Assembly (NCBI GenBank): GCA_002291495.1
Contig: DBAE01000258.1
Span: forward strand, 12,286-19,738
Origin: Bacteriovoracaceae bacterium UBA1018
Lineage (GTDB): Bacteria; Bdellovibrionota; UBA1018
Reading direction: 5' to 3'
DNA: 7,453 bases
Below the pieces are notes generated by a model. The model was not told the DNA's origin. It did not search any database and was given only the letters and a program-made list of their open reading frames with translations. Both the position numbers and the translations under genes were made by a program. Below, in pieces: positions 6,026-7,453 of the stretch (positions within the stretch are counted from its first letter, which is position 1; each line of letters begins with the position of its first letter).

Positions 6026-6069
6026 AAGTGTGTAGGTGCTATCCCACACTGAGATTAGGCTTTTGCCTA
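6026..6069 (-). terminator. Weak hairpins downstream of the 94-aa gene
   Basis: Two short inverted repeats follow the stop of the 94-aa gene on the minus strand: TAGGC-AAAA-GCCTA (6069-6056) and AGTGTG/CACACT (6050-6045 with 6031-6026). Neither is followed by a T-run. They could form a weak transcript end, but the evidence is thin. The remainder of 5985-6025 holds no clear signal. Confidence 0.2.
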
Positions 6070-6072
6070 CAA

Positions 6073-6357
6073 CTAGCCGAATTTTCGGTCCATGCGATCC
6101 ATCTCACCCACGTCGTTATGGACTACGTCTGAATTGACGTCTCGGATGTTGCGCAAATTTCCAGTCGAAGAGTTTGTCATTCCTCGTCTTGAAAATCCTT
6201 TTTGAAAGAGTCCTTGGATTCGATGACGATTACGCCATCCGAGATAGGCGAGTGATCCCCATCCCATGCGCCGACCCCATAAGCCGCCGCCAAATCCTGA
6301 GCCATAACCACGTTGCATTCCACCTCGTCCGCCGAGGAAACTTAATAAATTGAACAT
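6073..6357 (-). CDS. Gly/Arg/Trp-rich small protein, 94 aa, unrecognised
   Basis: I chose ATG 6357 because GGAGG (6367-6363) lies 5 bases before it, the clearest ribosome site in the window; an upstream in-frame ATG at 6420 has none. The protein begins with a short hydrophobic stretch (MFNLLSFLGG). Next is a glycine-rich region at about residues 9-43 containing RGYGSGFGGGLWGRRMGWG and SLAYLGW, then a basic part (RNRHRIQGLFQKGFSRRG, 42-59), and finally a polar, acidic-leaning tail (NLRNIRDVNSDVVHNDVGEMDRMDRKFG). No signal peptide or full membrane helix is obvious; the Gly/aromatic segment may associate with membrane or nucleic acid, but nothing proves either. I do not recognise a family. It ends with TAG; a second TAG lies one codon later. 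It lies between the protease and the tail-anchored gene, with about 140-base gaps on each side. Confidence 0.65.
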   Translation of the reverse strand: MFNLLSFLGGRGGMQRGYGSGFGGGLWGRRMGWGSLAYLGWRNRHRIQGLFQKGFSRRGMTNSSTGNLRNIRDVNSDVVHNDVGEMDRMDRKFG

Positions 6358-6497
6358 ATATACCTCCGTGAATACGCACATTCTTTTGCAAGAAGTCTGC
6401 ATACTTGGTAGATACAACACCTTTTAATTAGTAAATTTAACGAGCAGCCCTATGATCATCGCATCATAAAACCAAAAATTTATAAATTCGATTAGAG

Positions 6498-7364
6498 CTA
6501 TTTCTTCGGTGGAAGATTGATAAACGTCTTATTCTCCGCCAGAGCAAGTTGAACAAAGGAGCTTTCAAGTTCAGTGTCTAGGTGATTTCGAATATTGCTT
6601 CCAGCGCTAGCGACACCGACGATTTCACCTTTGCTGTTAAGAAGAGGCCCGCCTGAGTCTCCGTGGAGAATGCTTGCGTTCTCACCATCAGGCCATTCGA
6701 AGCCAAGGAAAGTTTCGGTATCTGATTTGCCTCGGATACTGATGAGACCATGATGATCGATTTCTTGGACCTTGTTAAAGCCTTCTCGCTTCGGGCCTGC
6801 ACCGGAAGTTGTGAGTACTATTTTATCATTTTCTTTGTCCATAATGTGCTCGCCTCGATTGTCTCCGTAGCCCACCATCGTAACTTCTTCGCCACGTCGA
6901 ATGGGTTTTTTAGAAACTTTCATTGTTCCAAGTGGGGCAAGTAATTTTTGTATTTTTGGATCTTCGATATAAATCAGAGCTAGGTCATTTTTCACGTTGC
7001 TCACATCATGATCTTTACATCGGTAATGATCCTTCATGCGGTAGTCATAAAGGTCTTCGGTGACAGGAGTATCATTGATCTTTAATCTGGGTTTGAAAGG
7101 ACCACACACGCAGTGAGCGCCTGTTAGGATCACATTGGGACGGATGATTGTTCCCGTGCAGAGGAAACCACTGAGAGTGAGCTTTACTACCGCTTTATAC
7201 TTATCTGTCTCAATTCCGTTCGCAATAAACCGATTCGTGCACTCAGTAGCAGGGCTCAAATACTTAGAGATCTCTTTGGTGAGGGCGTCCGTAGCGAAAG
7301 CGCTCGGAGAAACTCCAATCAATGACAGAGCGAAAATGCGGTAAATGAGAGATCGATAAGACAC
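6498..7364 (-). CDS. Secreted trypsin-fold (S1 family) serine protease, 288 aa
   Basis: The protein starts at GTG 7364 with a typical Sec signal peptide (SYRSLIYRIFALSLIGVSPSAFA), cleaved probably after A24, so it acts in the periplasm or outside the cell. The S1 catalytic triad is complete: H84 in LTGAHC, D127 in KNDLALI and S237 in HGDSGGPLL. C69 and C85 are placed like the conserved disulfide next to the catalytic His; C42, C87 and C116 are additional. The residue six before the catalytic Ser, which sets primary specificity in trypsins, is S231 rather than Asp, so a chymotrypsin- or elastase-like preference is more likely than cutting after Arg/Lys (inference). There is no obvious conserved zymogen-activation site. 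Length fits a single catalytic domain. No good Shine-Dalgarno precedes the GTG, and a TATAAT lies only 6 bases upstream. It ends with TAG, with TAA two codons later. The substrate is unknown. Confidence 0.9.
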   Translation of the reverse strand: MSYRSLIYRIFALSLIGVSPSAFATDALTKEISKYLSPATECTNRFIANGIETDKYKAVVKLTLSGFLCTGTIIRPNVILTGAHCVCGPFKPRLKINDTPVTEDLYDYRMKDHYRCKDHDVSNVKNDLALIYIEDPKIQKLLAPLGTMKVSKKPIRRGEEVTMVGYGDNRGEHIMDKENDKIVLTTSGAGPKREGFNKVQEIDHHGLISIRGKSDTETFLGFEWPDGENASILHGDSGGPLLNSKGEIVGVASAGSNIRNHLDTELESSFVQLALAENKTFINLPPKK

Positions 7365-7370
7365 TCACTA

Positions 7371-7376
7371 ATTATA
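7371..7376 (-). promoter_or_regulatory. Consensus -10 box just upstream of the protease gene
   Basis: TATAAT on the minus strand (7376-7371) matches the -10 consensus exactly and ends 6 bases before GTG 7364, so transcription would begin about at the start codon. No good -35 box is found at 16-18 bases (ATGTTA at 7399-7394 is 3/6). The region 7365-7453 is very AT-rich and holds no gene I can support, so a chance TATAAT is possible. Confidence 0.3.
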
Positions 7377-7453
7377 AATAGTAATTACATAAATAACATA
7401 GTCGCATAACTCAATGATTTGATTGCACAAATTCGATAGGCTTACCATTTATA

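Noticed and set aside
6358..6420. Longer start for the Gly-rich small protein at 6420
   Set aside because: No ribosome site there, while ATG 6357 has GGAGG at ideal spacing; the extra residues look like leader sequence.
6358..6497. Promoter or small RNA in the 140-base gap between the protease and the 94-aa gene
   Set aside because: AT-rich, but I found no convincing -35/-10 pair or stable stem followed by a T-run.
6750..7344. Plus-strand frames of 64 and 69 codons opposite the protease
   Set aside because: Antisense to a gene with complete catalytic triad and signal peptide; no initiation signals.

Overview
The window most resembles a piece of chromosome from a Gram-negative bacterium of moderate GC content. 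A secreted trypsin-fold protease with a TGAHC/GDSGGP signature and several exported or membrane hypotheticals would fit a Bdellovibrionota-like (Bdellovibrio/Oligoflexia) organism. That placement is an inference from protein style, not a proven identity. The main content is the glycine cleavage system (GCS), which oxidises glycine to CO2, NH3 and methylene-tetrahydrofolate.

Layout: 1-308 (minus) is the 5' part of an unrecognised gene that leaves the window. 468-3344 (plus) is a complete-length gcvP reading frame (P-protein, glycine decarboxylase) broken by two in-frame TAG codons at 1698-1700 and 3024-3026, with no frameshift. A perfect 22-bp palindrome follows at 3348-3369. 3480-4145 (plus) encodes an unknown exported protein and converges, 12 bp apart, on gcvH. 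On the minus strand, in transcription order from the right edge, lie a secreted S1 serine protease (7364-6498), a 94-residue Gly/Arg-rich protein (6357-6073), a 61-residue tail-anchored membrane protein (5929-5744), gcvT (5681-4560) and gcvH (4544-4158).

GcvT and GcvH look fully intact and form a tight pair: gcvH has its own AAGGAG ribosome site in the 15-base gap. GcvP is encoded separately, in the opposite orientation, and is interrupted. Either this copy is a young pseudogene, with a second P-protein elsewhere or a lost pathway, or the two ambers are read through, or they are base-call errors. The second amber sits exactly where the family has Leu ([12 protein letters not shown]), one base from TTG. 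TAG is the normal terminator of four other genes here, which argues against genome-wide reassignment.

Other signals of note are a 12-bp perfect stem that buries the Shine-Dalgarno of the 61-residue protein, an 11-bp stem followed by TTTT just upstream of gcvT, and three genes without a clear Shine-Dalgarno whose best promoter-like -10 boxes lie only 6-12 bases before the start codon, suggesting leaderless mRNAs. I found no tRNA, rRNA, CRISPR, insertion sequence or glycine riboswitch.
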